From the NCBI GenBank assembly GCA_047626155.1, contig JBLHRR010000156.1, positions 1 through 13,063 of the forward strand: DNA of 13,063 bases, given 5' to 3'. The stretch's first letter is position 1. Each line of letters begins with the position of its first letter. Of the stretch, positions 1 through 6,689 are shown in pieces. A program made the translations under genes and the position numbers. This DNA comes from CALGLS01 sp047626155. GTDB lineage: Bacteria; Bacteroidota; Bacteroidia; Chitinophagales; Saprospiraceae. Below the pieces are notes generated by a model that worked only from the letters and a program-made list of their open reading frames with translations, did not search any database and was not told where the DNA came from.

Positions 1-27
1 AATCCTTTCCAAATCGGGATTTAATTT
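1..27 (+). terminator. possible terminator of a gene left of the window
   Basis: AATCC at 1-5 can pair with GGATT at 17-21, and a T-rich stretch follows (TTAATTTTTT, 21-30). This is the shape of a rho-independent terminator on the + strand. The stem may continue beyond the left edge, so its real strength cannot be judged. Confidence 0.25.
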
Positions 28-135
28 TTTGTTGTTACTTAGGTCTTTGACAAAACGAGTAATAAAAAGTGAAAAAGAAATGGTAGTTTATTCAAGACCA
101 TTTTTAGTAGATTATTAGATGTCGTTTAACCGTTT

Positions 136-143
136 TATATTTG
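136..143 (+). promoter_or_regulatory. candidate -7 element (TAnnTTTG) for the thiolase transcript
   Basis: TATATTTG matches the Bacteroidota -7 consensus TAnnTTTG in all fixed positions. No good TTG/TTTG element is visible 17-23 bases upstream, so the promoter would be weak or the match fortuitous. If used, it would give the thiolase mRNA a leader of about 200 bases that includes the GC-rich patch and T-tract at 171-205. Confidence 0.3.
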
Positions 144-355
144 CGTGCTGGATAGTTGAACTAAGGGAGCTAACCGCAACGACGCGACGAGAGCGCAACG
201 TTTTTCACTCCTATTTTGAGACGATTAAACTTTGAATGTCTGCTACTGTTTAAAGTAAATAGCAATTCACAGGGGTTTCTTTACTTTTACCTACTAAAAA
301 CCAACAAATTAAAATTTAAACCATTTACCATTTATAACTATTAAAATAAATTACA

Positions 356-1534
356 ATGAAAGAAGTATATATCCTCACTGCGGTTCGTACACCGATGGGT
401 AGCTTTGGCGGCATGTTCGCCGGATTCTCTGCTACTGAGCTGGGTGCATTTGCCATAAAGGGTGCCTTGGAGCGCGCAGGTATTGATGCCAAGGAAGTCA
501 ATGAAGTGTACATGGGCAATGTCTGCTCTGCTAATGTAGGACAAGCACCCGCTCGTCAAGCAGCAATCAAAGCTGGAATTTCCAACACCGTTCCTTGTAC
601 TACTGTCAATAAAGTATGTGCTTCTGGAATGAAGTCCATTATGCTGGGCGCTCAGAGTATCATGTTAGGACACAACGATGTGGTAGTAGCAGGTGGAATG
701 GAAAGTATGTCTAACATTCCTTACTATTTGCCAAAAGCAAGATGGGGCTATAAATTTGGCGAAGCACCAATGATTGATGGCTTGCAAAAAGATGGTTTGA
801 CAGATGTATACAACAACTTTGCAATGGGCGTTTGTGCGGATAACACGGCTACCAAATATGAATTCACCAGAGAGCAACAAGATGCTTTCGCGATTCAGTC
901 TTATAAGCGAGCGGCAGCAGCTACTGATGATGGTTCTTTCAAAAATGAAATTATCCCAGTCTCTGTTCCTCAAAGAAAGAAAGATCCGATTCTAGTAACA
1001 GAAGATGAAGAATACAAGAAAGTGCGCTTTGATAAAATAGCTCAATTGCGTGCGGCCTTCACTAAAGATGGTACTGTAACGGCGGCCAATGCTTCTACCA
1101 TTAATGATGGTGCTTCTGCCTTGATTTTGATTAGCAAAGAAAAGATGGAAGAATTGGGTTTAAAGCCAGTTGCCAAAATTCTTTCTTTCGCAGATGCGGC
1201 TCATGAACCAGAATGGTTTACGACTGCCCCTCCTCATGCTGCTAACAAAGCACTTACAAGAGCTGGTCTTTCTGTAAAGGATGTGGACTACTGGGAAGTA
1301 AACGAAGCTTTCTCTGTGGTGACAATGGCTTTCAATAAAGAAATGAATATCACGGAAGATAAAGTGAATGTTCTTGGTGGTGCTGTAGCGTTGGGACACC
1401 CGCTTGGGGCTTCTGGTGCACGTATTGTTACGACTTTGAATAATGTGTTGAGCGCGAAGGAAGGAAAGATTGGTTGTGCTGCGATCTGTAATGGTGGTGG
1501 AGGAGCTAGTTCGATTGTGATTGAAAGGGTGTAG
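356..1534 (+). CDS. acetyl-CoA C-acetyltransferase (thiolase, AtoB/PhaA type)
   Basis: This 392-residue protein is a complete thiolase. It would reversibly condense two acetyl-CoA molecules to acetoacetyl-CoA, or run in the degradative direction, in the cytoplasm. The catalytic residues fall where they do in the Zoogloea biosynthetic enzyme, within one residue: nucleophilic Cys88 in NKVCASGMKS, His348 in GGAVALGHPLGASGAR and Cys378 in CAAICNGGGGAS. The motifs AGGMESMSN (about 113-121) and VNEAFS (about 316-321) are also present. Length and motif spacing favour the short-chain acetyl-CoA acetyltransferase class over long-chain FadA, but substrate length cannot be proven. The ATG at 356 places the usual start MKEVYILTAVRTP and is preceded by an A-rich stretch. 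The convergent SCP2 and lipase-like genes downstream fit a lipid or acyl-CoA neighbourhood. Confidence 0.95.
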   Translation: MKEVYILTAVRTPMGSFGGMFAGFSATELGAFAIKGALERAGIDAKEVNEVYMGNVCSANVGQAPARQAAIKAGISNTVPCTTVNKVCASGMKSIMLGAQSIMLGHNDVVVAGGMESMSNIPYYLPKARWGYKFGEAPMIDGLQKDGLTDVYNNFAMGVCADNTATKYEFTREQQDAFAIQSYKRAAAATDDGSFKNEIIPVSVPQRKKDPILVTEDEEYKKVRFDKIAQLRAAFTKDGTVTAANASTINDGASALILISKEKMEELGLKPVAKILSFADAAHEPEWFTTAPPHAANKALTRAGLSVKDVDYWEVNEAFSVVTMAFNKEMNITEDKVNVLGGAVALGHPLGASGARIVTTLNNVLSAKEGKIGCAAICNGGGGASSIVIERV

Positions 1535-1559
1535 ATTGTCTGCCTTTTGTTCTTCCTCG

Positions 1560-1587
1560 TTTACCCCGAGTTGCTACTCGGGGTAAA
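1560..1587. terminator. 11-bp perfect hairpin between convergent genes
   Basis: TTTACCCCGAG (1560-1570) and CTCGGGGTAAA (1577-1587) are exact reverse complements around a 6-base loop. The hairpin begins 25 bases after the thiolase stop and lies 36 bases from the stop of the convergent SCP2 gene, so it could end both transcripts. There is no clear T-tract outside the stem on either strand, but the stem ends in A-T pairs that supply three U residues in either direction. Confidence 0.65.
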
Positions 1588-1623
1588 TGTGGGTTGAACT
1601 CCTCCAGAGTTCTTTGTATCATT

Positions 1624-1941
1624 TTACATTAGGCCGAATATTTTGGCGTATTTGAGCATTTCTCCTTGATTGGTTATTTTTAGCTTTCCGGTTAAGAGAG
1701 CCATCATTGGGTTTACGTCCTTTTTGAGTAGACCGATGAGGGTTTGGTCTGAGCTTTTGACGGCGCATTTTGGTTCTCCAACTAAACCTTCGCTGGTTGT
1801 CATTTTTCCGTCTTCTACAGCTACGGTATATTGTCCTCCGTTAGGGCCGCTGATGTCGAAGTGAAAGCGGGTTTCTAGTCCGGCGATTACTTCTGGTTTT
1901 ACTTGGCTAGGGAGGTTGAGTATAAAATCTTTTGCTGTCAT
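1624..1941 (-). CDS. SCP2 sterol-binding domain protein
   Basis: The 105-residue product is a single, stand-alone SCP2 (sterol carrier protein 2-like) domain. Family signs are the N-terminal helix, the strand region FHFDISGPNGGQYTVAVEDGK, the GEPKCAVKSSDQTLIGLLKK stretch and the C-terminal segment NPMMALLTGKLKITNQGEM, which matches the family's typical 'p..a.l.Gklki.Gd...l' ending. Such domains bind hydrophobic ligands such as fatty acyl chains or sterols; the ligand here is unknown. The ATG at 1941 gives a full-length domain. It lies 100 bases downstream of the lipase-like gene on the same strand, so the two may be co-transcribed, and it converges on the thiolase gene. The association with lipid turnover is inferred from these neighbours. 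Confidence 0.85.
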   Translation of the reverse strand: MTAKDFILNLPSQVKPEVIAGLETRFHFDISGPNGGQYTVAVEDGKMTTSEGLVGEPKCAVKSSDQTLIGLLKKDVNPMMALLTGKLKITNQGEMLKYAKIFGLM

Positions 1942-1948
1942 GAGTTGG

Positions 1949-1986
1949 TAATTAGTTAATTTGTTAATTAATTAGTTTGATTTGTT
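1949..1986. repeat. tandem AT-rich direct repeat upstream of the SCP2 gene
   Basis: TAATTAGTTAATTTGTT (1949-1965) is followed after three bases by the near copy TAATTAGTTTGATTTGTT (1969-1986). The pair sits immediately before the SCP2 start codon (minus strand). It could be an operator or the result of slippage; in AT-rich DNA it may also be chance. Confidence 0.35.
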
Positions 1987-2041
1987 AAATGGTCCTTCTT
2001 TATCGAGAGCTTGTTTAGTGAATTTCTTCTTTTTATTCTTT

Positions 2042-2869
2042 TCAAAGTCTAAGCCGCTCTGTGATCCAATCTAGGGTAAAGGTAAAAACTTTTTCTTGTT
2101 CTTTTTCATTGTGAATTTCGTGGTAGAAACCGCTCCATTCTTTGTGGGTAATATCTGAGCTTATTCTGCTTGCAAAATCTTTGCTGGCTGCTGGGGAGGT
2201 GATTACATCTGCGCCGCCGTGCATAAGCAGGATTGGTACTTGAGCACTGCCTTTATAATTATTCAGATACTTGGCTCCGTCCAAAACTGCTACCGCTAAA
2301 CTATAGCTGATTCGGTCATGAACGAGTGGGTCGTCAATGTATTGTTGGATAACTTCGGGATCACGACTTACCATTTGTACATCTAGGCCATTAGACTGAG
2401 TGCCGGAAGGATATATTTTTTGAACTAGTCTTCCCATAAGAACCAAAAGTGGAGATGGTTCTGTGACCATGCGAATATGAGGACCAGAGATGATGGCTCC
2501 TGTTATTTCTGGCTTTTTCCGGAGGATAAAATTCAGACTAATGTTTCCGCCCATGCTATGACCGTAAAGGAATACGGGCTTTCCTGGATAACGTTTCTTT
2601 GCTTCTTGTAACATGGTGCTTACGCCCGCCATTAAATCTTCCATACTTTGGGCATGGCCTCGTTTGCCAGGGGTTTTACCATGACCGGAGTGGTCATGCC
2701 CCAGCATTGCAATTTGATTGTTATTAAAAAAGGCAGCGACGTGATCGTAGCGGCGGCAATGCTCTCCGAGTCCGTGAACCAGTACGATTACGGCTTTGGC
2801 TTCATCCACTGCCCATTCAACGGCGTGAATTGTTTTATCGTTGTTGTGAAGGATTTGAAAACTAGTCAT
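2042..2869 (-). CDS. alpha/beta hydrolase, monoacylglycerol lipase-like (Hydrolase_4 / serine aminopeptidase S33 fold)
   Basis: The 275-residue protein has the complete alpha/beta-hydrolase machinery. The oxyanion-hole strand is VLVHGLGEH (29-37), the nucleophile elbow is GHSMGG with Ser105, the acid is Asp221 in LLMHGGADVITSP, and the base is most likely His250 in GFYHEIHNE. GHDHSGHGKTPGKRGH (58-72) is the signature turn seen in monoacylglycerol lipases and lysophospholipases of this family, and 275 residues is their normal length. No signal peptide is seen, so it probably acts in the cytoplasm on monoglycerides or lysolipids. The exact ester substrate is inferred from the family. The minus-strand SCP2 gene follows after 100 bases, suggesting a shared transcript. 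Confidence 0.88.
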   Translation of the reverse strand: MTSFQILHNNDKTIHAVEWAVDEAKAVIVLVHGLGEHCRRYDHVAAFFNNNQIAMLGHDHSGHGKTPGKRGHAQSMEDLMAGVSTMLQEAKKRYPGKPVFLYGHSMGGNISLNFILRKKPEITGAIISGPHIRMVTEPSPLLVLMGRLVQKIYPSGTQSNGLDVQMVSRDPEVIQQYIDDPLVHDRISYSLAVAVLDGAKYLNNYKGSAQVPILLMHGGADVITSPAASKDFASRISSDITHKEWSGFYHEIHNEKEQEKVFTFTLDWITERLRL

Positions 2870-2986
2870 GAAGGGAAGATAGGAAAATCTTTGTTATTAC
2901 ACAAAAAAAACTTATTTGACCGAAACGGATCGGACTGATCTAGGCCATTGTAGACTTTCCTCTTTTAGCGAAAGCAGTGATCTAAG

Positions 2987-3208
2987 TTAGTTTTTCGTGG
3001 TTATTTCCCATTCTTCAGTATTCTTTTCGAACTCACCGCTACCGGTTCCGTCATGTTGAATGAAAACTACGGGAGCATTGTTTTTTCTAAAGGTGGTAGC
3101 TAAGTCGTTGATTCTTTTTACAACTCCTTCTGTATCAAAGCGAGGTGTTTCTAGGGTGAAAGAACCTTTTTGCGTGTCTATGACGAGGAGGGCGCTGTGG
3201 GGATTCAT
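2987..3208 (-). pseudogene. N-terminal remnant of an isochorismatase-family hydrolase
   Basis: Reading from ATG at 3208, the 73 residues MNPHSALLVIDTQKGSF... through EKNTEEWEITTKN match the first part of cysteine hydrolases of the isochorismatase superfamily. They contain the catalytic Asp11 (VIDTQ), the PVVFIQHDG strand and the EWEI motif. Complete members are about 170-200 residues long and carry a catalytic Lys and Cys in the second half. Here the frame stops right after EWEI, and I could not find the missing half in any frame between 2870 and 2986. The gene is therefore truncated and almost certainly inactive. The frame is open upstream to ATG 3271, but that extra 21-residue N-terminus is not family-like and overlaps a hairpin, so the shorter start is preferred. 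Confidence 0.75.
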
Positions 3209-3233
3209 GAAGATTTTATTGAGGTATATCAAA

Positions 3234-3271
3234 ATGCCATACCCACTTCGCAAGCAAAATGGATATGGCAT
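3234..3271. repeat. 8-bp inverted repeat upstream of the isochorismatase remnant
   Basis: ATGCCATA (3234-3241) and TATGGCAT (3264-3271) are exact reverse complements around a 22-base loop that itself contains CTT...AAG (CTTCGCAAG). It sits between the isochorismatase remnant and the stop of the ATPase gene, both on the minus strand. It could be a weak terminator of the ATPase transcript or a leader structure; there is no T-tract to decide. Confidence 0.35.
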
Positions 3272-3302
3272 ATTTAGATAAATCAGTTCTCTCAGAATTC
3301 AT

Positions 3303-4784
3303 CTAATTCATATTCCCCCCAAGGTCTTCATCTTCCCACATGTTCGCCAAGGGATCAGAGAAAGAAGTATTTGCGTTAATGATTTCTTTGCTTAGTACAT
3401 TGAAGGAAGAAAGGCCATGTAAGCATAACTCCATGTACACGTAAGTATCAGCTTTTGGAAGATCTTTTACCTGCGCGACCATTCTCTTCAAACCTTGAAC
3501 ACTGTCTAATGTTTCTTTGTATTTTTTATCAGATAAATCTCCGCGCAAGGATACTTCATTTCCGGCTCCAAACCAAGTACGGATAACCTCATAAGGATCG
3601 CGATCTCCTTTCTTTTTCAATTTTTCTGGATCAGGAAAGTGTAGTAAGAATTCTTCTTGGATTGCTTTATCAATTAAAGTCTGCGCAACACTGAAAGCTC
3701 CTTCCTGCTCTCCTTCATAAACCAATTCTACCTTTCCAGTAATGGCTGGCACTATCTGACATAAATCGCTGATGTGCACTTTCCCTTTCTTTTCTTTATT
3801 GATTAATAATCGACGCTCTGCCGCACTAACCATTTGCTCATAAGCTGAAATACTCAATCGGGCAGACACCCCACTTTTTTCATCAATGAATTCGGACTCT
3901 CTTGCTACGAAAGAAACTCTTTCCAACAGATCTTTCATGATCTCCGGTACCTCAATGGATTTGCCTTGCTCCTTTGTAATTCGGGCTTCTTGCTCCGTAA
4001 TTTTCCGAGCAATATCGATTGTATTTGGATAGTGGGTTAGAATCTGACTTTCAATCCTATCTTTCAATGGCGTAATGATGCTACCTCTATTCGTATAATC
4101 TTCGGGGTTGGCAGTAAAGACAAAGGATACGTCCAGTGGCAATCTCAGCTTAAAACCTCGAATCTGAATGTCTCCTTCCTGCAAAATATTGAACAAAGAA
4201 ACCTGGATTCGAGCTTGCAAATCAGGTAGCTCATTAATAACAAAAATACAACGGTGTGCTCTTGGAATCAAGCCAAAGTGAATGACTCGTTCATCAGAAT
4301 ACGGCAACTTCAAAGTTGCTGCTTTGATGGGATCAACGTCTCCGATCAAATCTGCTACGGATACATCTGGTGTGGCTAATTTTTCCACGTATCTATCGTC
4401 ACGATGCATCCATTCGACAGGCGTATCGTCTCCTTTTTCTTTAATGAGATCTAGGGCAAAACGGGATAGTGGCTGCATCGGATCATCGTTCAACTCAGAA
4501 CCAGCGACTACAGGAACGTACTCATCCAACAGGTGCACCATCATACGTGCAATTCTTGTTTTGGCTTGACCACGCAATCCTAAAAAGAGGATGTTGTGTC
4601 GACTCAATATGGCGCGTTCCATATCTGGAATCACGGTGTCTTCAAAGCCAAGGATTCCATTAAATACATCGGTGTTGCCTTTTAAGGCATCAATGAGATT
4701 CTTACGGAGTTCGTCTTTTACAGAAAGCGGCTGATATTTGGCGGCTTTAAGGTCGCCAAGGGTTTTTATTTTCTTGATATTCAT
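3303..4784 (-). CDS. MoxR/ChlI-like AAA+ ATPase (magnesium-chelatase subunit I family)
   Basis: The 493-residue protein is a soluble AAA+ ATPase. Walker A is GLRGQAKT (69-76). Walker B is CIFVINELPDL (179-189), with Glu185 kept but Asn where the usual Asp stands. Sensor 1 is FTANPEDY (Asn226), and the stretch NRGSIITPLKDRIESQI carries a candidate arginine finger at Arg243. From memory, NELPDL and NPEDYTNRG are typical of a ChlI-like subfamily found in non-photosynthetic bacteria, so the Asn is probably a family trait rather than damage. Related ATPases usually act with a von Willebrand factor A (BchD-like) partner as chaperone or insertion machines; no such gene adjoins it here. True magnesium chelatase is unlikely, since no chlorophyll gene is near. 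ATG at 4784 starts MNIKKIKTLGDL with no Shine-Dalgarno sequence. Confidence 0.88.
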   Translation of the reverse strand: MNIKKIKTLGDLKAAKYQPLSVKDELRKNLIDALKGNTDVFNGILGFEDTVIPDMERAILSRHNILFLGLRGQAKTRIARMMVHLLDEYVPVVAGSELNDDPMQPLSRFALDLIKEKGDDTPVEWMHRDDRYVEKLATPDVSVADLIGDVDPIKAATLKLPYSDERVIHFGLIPRAHRCIFVINELPDLQARIQVSLFNILQEGDIQIRGFKLRLPLDVSFVFTANPEDYTNRGSIITPLKDRIESQILTHYPNTIDIARKITEQEARITKEQGKSIEVPEIMKDLLERVSFVARESEFIDEKSGVSARLSISAYEQMVSAAERRLLINKEKKGKVHISDLCQIVPAITGKVELVYEGEQEGAFSVAQTLIDKAIQEEFLLHFPDPEKLKKKGDRDPYEVIRTWFGAGNEVSLRGDLSDKKYKETLDSVQGLKRMVAQVKDLPKADTYVYMELCLHGLSSFNVLSKEIINANTSFSDPLANMWEDEDLGGNMN

Positions 4785-4890
4785 GTGTTTCTTGCTCTTT
4801 ATAGTGAATGCCTAAAGGTAACATAGATATTAAAGAAAGTGTAACAAAAGAGGTTAGGAAAGGTTTACAACGGTTCCTCCTTAAATATAG

Positions 4891-4973
4891 AGGGTGGATG
4901 AGGTAGATGAGGGTTCCTTTAATTCGCGTCGATTTACCTTTGAAGGAAACCTTGATCTACCATTATCAACCCT
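4891..4973. repeat. ~83-bp imperfect palindromic repeat, copy 3 of a local family
   Basis: The left arm, beginning AGGGTGGATGAGG and continuing TAGATGAGGGTTCCTT to 4919, is complementary with a few mismatches to the right arm 4943-4973, which contains AAGGAAACCTTGATCTACC and ends CAACCCT. The reverse-complement right arm reads AGGGTTGATAATGG then TAGATCAAGGTTTCCTT. The central loop contains TTCGCG. The same arm pattern (GGTAGATcAgGG..TTCC) and CGCG core occur twice at 9516-9683. It lies in the gap between the ATPase gene and the OmpA remnant. Confidence 0.65.
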
Positions 4974-5082
4974 TATCAGCTATGGTCCGCCTTAAATTTG
5001 ATAGTGAATCAGCCTACTATCTTTGGGCTAAGCAACTACGCTTGACTTAAGATCTTTTATAAATCCTTTATTAAAACTTAGT
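4974..5082. other. intergenic region with a small hairpin after the OmpA remnant
   Basis: GATAGT (5000-5005) and ACTATC (5016-5021) form a 6-bp stem with a 10-base loop downstream (minus strand) of the OmpA remnant. No T-tract follows in either direction. Nothing else is recognisable between the palindromic repeat and the remnant's stop codon. Confidence 0.3.
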
Positions 5083-5340
5083 CTATACCTCCACCCTTCG
5101 ATTCAGCCATCTGGTCTTTCCGTCATTGACCTCTCCCCTGCCTTCGAGCCGGATGTCTGCTATTTCGATTCTTTTTTGCTCTAAATATTGAGCTACTGCG
5201 GACGCTCGTTGCTCCGAAAGTGTCTTGTTATATTCGTCAGAGCCTTTGAAATCCCAATAGCCTATTACGTAGGCTTTTTTATAATCAAAAAATGGTGCTA
5301 TCTTCACATCATCTTTAAAACCGCTTGCCAATTGGCAGCT
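5083..5340 (-). pseudogene. OmpA C-terminal-domain (peptidoglycan-binding) remnant
   Basis: The frame encodes the core of an OmpA-like domain: VIGYWDFKGSDEYNKTLSEQRASAVAQYLEQK, followed by DIRLEGRGE and NRRVEV. This matches the family pattern 'I.GHTD..GS..YN..LSe.RA.aV..yL' ... 'G.Ge' ... 'NRRVE'. Intact domains are about 100-120 residues, preceded by a beta-strand and normally a signal peptide or lipobox. Here the frame opens directly after a stop codon (TAG, 5341-5343), has no ATG, and could begin only at a TTG (5329-5331), giving 82 residues without a signal. The usual HTD has become YWDF. The product could neither be exported nor complete the fold, so it is read as a decayed C-terminal fragment. 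Its missing front would lie where the divergent lipoprotein gene now begins. Confidence 0.65.
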
Positions 5341-5359
5341 CTAAAACACTAAACCTCTT

Positions 5360-6121
5360 ATGAAAAATCTAAGGAATTTTATCCTCTTAATTGCCATGTT
5401 TAGCATGACGAGTTGTTTGGACATCGTAGAAGAACTATCTCTAAAGAAAAATGGAACTGGCAAATATGTCCTCACTATGGATATGAGTGCTCTTATGGAA
5501 GAGGGAATGAAAGACATGCTAAAAGGGATGGCTGAACAAGAAGGGGAAGGTGATGTTCTTGCAGATATGCCGTCTGAACTGGATACGATTCTTTACTTCG
5601 CAGATGCGTCAGATTCGATCAAATCGAAATTTCAACATCCTGAAATTTTAAAAAATATTGCCTTTCGCACTCAAATTAGTGAATCAAATAAAATAATGAA
5701 AATGACTTTCTCTATCAACTTTGATAAGATCAAAGAGGTAGATTACTTCCTTGCAGATTTGGACAAAATGCAGGGAGAAAGCGGCGGCGGAATGCCCGGA
5801 CTTGGAGGTGGTGGCGGATTGTTTCCTTCAGCAGAAGGCACAGAAGGACTTTTCAAACTTGCCAAAAAACGTAAACTAACCCGATTCAGTCCTCCAACAG
5901 CTGAAACCTTAGAAATGGAAAATGAGGAACTACAAATGATGAAAATGTTCTTTTCCGAAGCCAGCTATACGACCATCTATAATTTGCCTGGAAAGGTTAA
6001 AAAAACTTCTATTCCCAATGCAACAGTGGAAGGGAAAAAATTGATTTTGATTACTCCTTTAATGGATATTATAGAAGGAAAAGCTGATTTGGGAGGTGAT
6101 ATTTGTTTTAAACGCAGATAA
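5360..6121 (+). CDS. predicted lipoprotein, function unknown
   Basis: The 253-residue product starts with a lipoprotein signal: MKN, a hydrophobic stretch FILLIAMF, then SMTSC with lipidation predicted at Cys19. It continues CLDIVEELSLKKNGTGKYVLTMDMS, a pattern I associate with Bacteroidota lipoproteins whose first strand describes a beta-rich domain. A Met/Glu-rich helix (about 44-64) and a glycine-rich linker GGGMPGLGGGGGLF (about 141-154) split the protein into two parts. The second part contains a charged helix (ENEELQMMKMFF) and ends KADLGGDICFKRR. No catalytic motif is seen. It should be anchored in the periplasmic or outer-membrane leaflet. The start is supported by the signal; no Shine-Dalgarno sequence precedes it. 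It begins only 19 bases from the edge of the divergent OmpA remnant, so its promoter must overlap that remnant. Confidence 0.8.
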   Translation: MKNLRNFILLIAMFSMTSCLDIVEELSLKKNGTGKYVLTMDMSALMEEGMKDMLKGMAEQEGEGDVLADMPSELDTILYFADASDSIKSKFQHPEILKNIAFRTQISESNKIMKMTFSINFDKIKEVDYFLADLDKMQGESGGGMPGLGGGGGLFPSAEGTEGLFKLAKKRKLTRFSPPTAETLEMENEELQMMKMFFSEASYTTIYNLPGKVKKTSIPNATVEGKKLILITPLMDIIEGKADLGGDICFKRR

Positions 6122-6161
6122 GAAACTCCGCAAGAGTTAGTCGGATTAATAGAATTACATA

Positions 6162-6207
6162 TAGAAATGGGCAGACCAGATTTAAGAATCAGGTCTGCCC
6201 ATTTCTA
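6162..6207. terminator. 20-bp hairpin downstream of the lipoprotein gene
   Basis: TAGAAATGGGCAGACC (6162-6177) is perfectly complementary to GGTCTGCCCATTTCTA (6192-6207). After one A-A mismatch, GATT/AATC adds four more pairs around the loop TAAG. This very stable structure lies 40 bases after the lipoprotein stop. No run of T follows on either strand, so it may be a factor-assisted terminator or 3'-end-protecting stem rather than a classic intrinsic terminator. A small hairpin AACTC/GAGTT (6124-6138) precedes it. Confidence 0.55.
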
Positions 6208-6208
6208 C

Positions 6209-6689
6209 GAAAAACCAGTAGCTCAAATCGCAACAATCGCTTTCCTACGATTTTCATCAGTCTTACCTTTCTTCGAACTAGTGAAGAGTCTAGCATAATC
6301 CTCTTAAGCTTCTGTAAAACGAACAAAGCTTGCATACAGGTGCCAAAATATGCTAATTAGTAATTAAATTTCCTCTCCAATACTTTTTTTACATTTTTAT
6401 TTGGCCAGATGACATATAGTTATTCACAGCAATAAGGTGAAAAACTAAATAGATAAAGGAATTAGCTATCAACCTCATACATATACCTATTTGTAACATA
6501 GGAAAAATACCTAATTATTCAAGTAGTTTTAAAGGCCTCCGTTTTAGATGGCTCCAATCTAATTTTCATAAAATAGCACAGAATTTGAATAATGGAGGAT
6601 AACAACATACTACTACCAACTTTCTTATTTAATAACCAAAAACTATTTGAACAAGGGGTTTACTCCAGTTTTAAATAGTAACCATAGCC
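6209..6689. other. long AT-rich intergenic region without a convincing gene
   Basis: No open frame of useful length with a plausible start is present. On the minus strand, 6229-6306 reads EDYARLFTSSKKGKTDENRR then KAIVAI and a stop, after an in-frame TAA at 6304-6306; preceding it in the same frame is FWHLYASFVRFTEA. This looks protein-like and may be the tail of a lost gene, but it is too short to assign. CCTAT/ATAGG (6486-6502) is a minor 5-bp hairpin. No TAnnTTTG promoter match with a proper partner was found before the 6690 gene. Confidence 0.4.

Larger units (their letters stand above)
1..355. other. non-coding leader region upstream of the thiolase gene
   Basis: I see no credible gene here. 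Most of it is AT-rich. A short GC-rich patch at 171-200 carries the 7-mer CGCAACG twice (175-181 and 194-200) and is followed by five T residues (201-205). A promoter-like TATATTTG lies just upstream at 136-143. The last 60 bases before the thiolase start are almost pure A/T/C, with no Shine-Dalgarno sequence, which is usual in Bacteroidota. Confidence 0.5.

Noticed and set aside
171..200. GC-rich patch considered as a tRNA or rRNA fragment
   Set aside because: No cloverleaf, T-loop or anticodon arm could be formed, and it does not resemble rRNA that I recognise.
665..973. Open frame on the minus strand within the thiolase gene
   Set aside because: It is antisense to a fully conserved thiolase, has no family features and is explained as a shadow of the codon structure.
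3303..4784. Authentic magnesium chelatase of chlorophyll synthesis
   Set aside because: The fold is ChlI-like, but no BchD, BchH or other pigment gene is near, and the motifs fit the non-photosynthetic subfamily.
5259..5280. AGCCTA/TAGGCT hairpin followed by six T residues on the + strand, like an intrinsic terminator
   Set aside because: It lies inside the OmpA remnant, where the same bases encode KKAYVIGY on the minus strand. No + strand gene ends before it, so it is probably a coincidence of the coding sequence.
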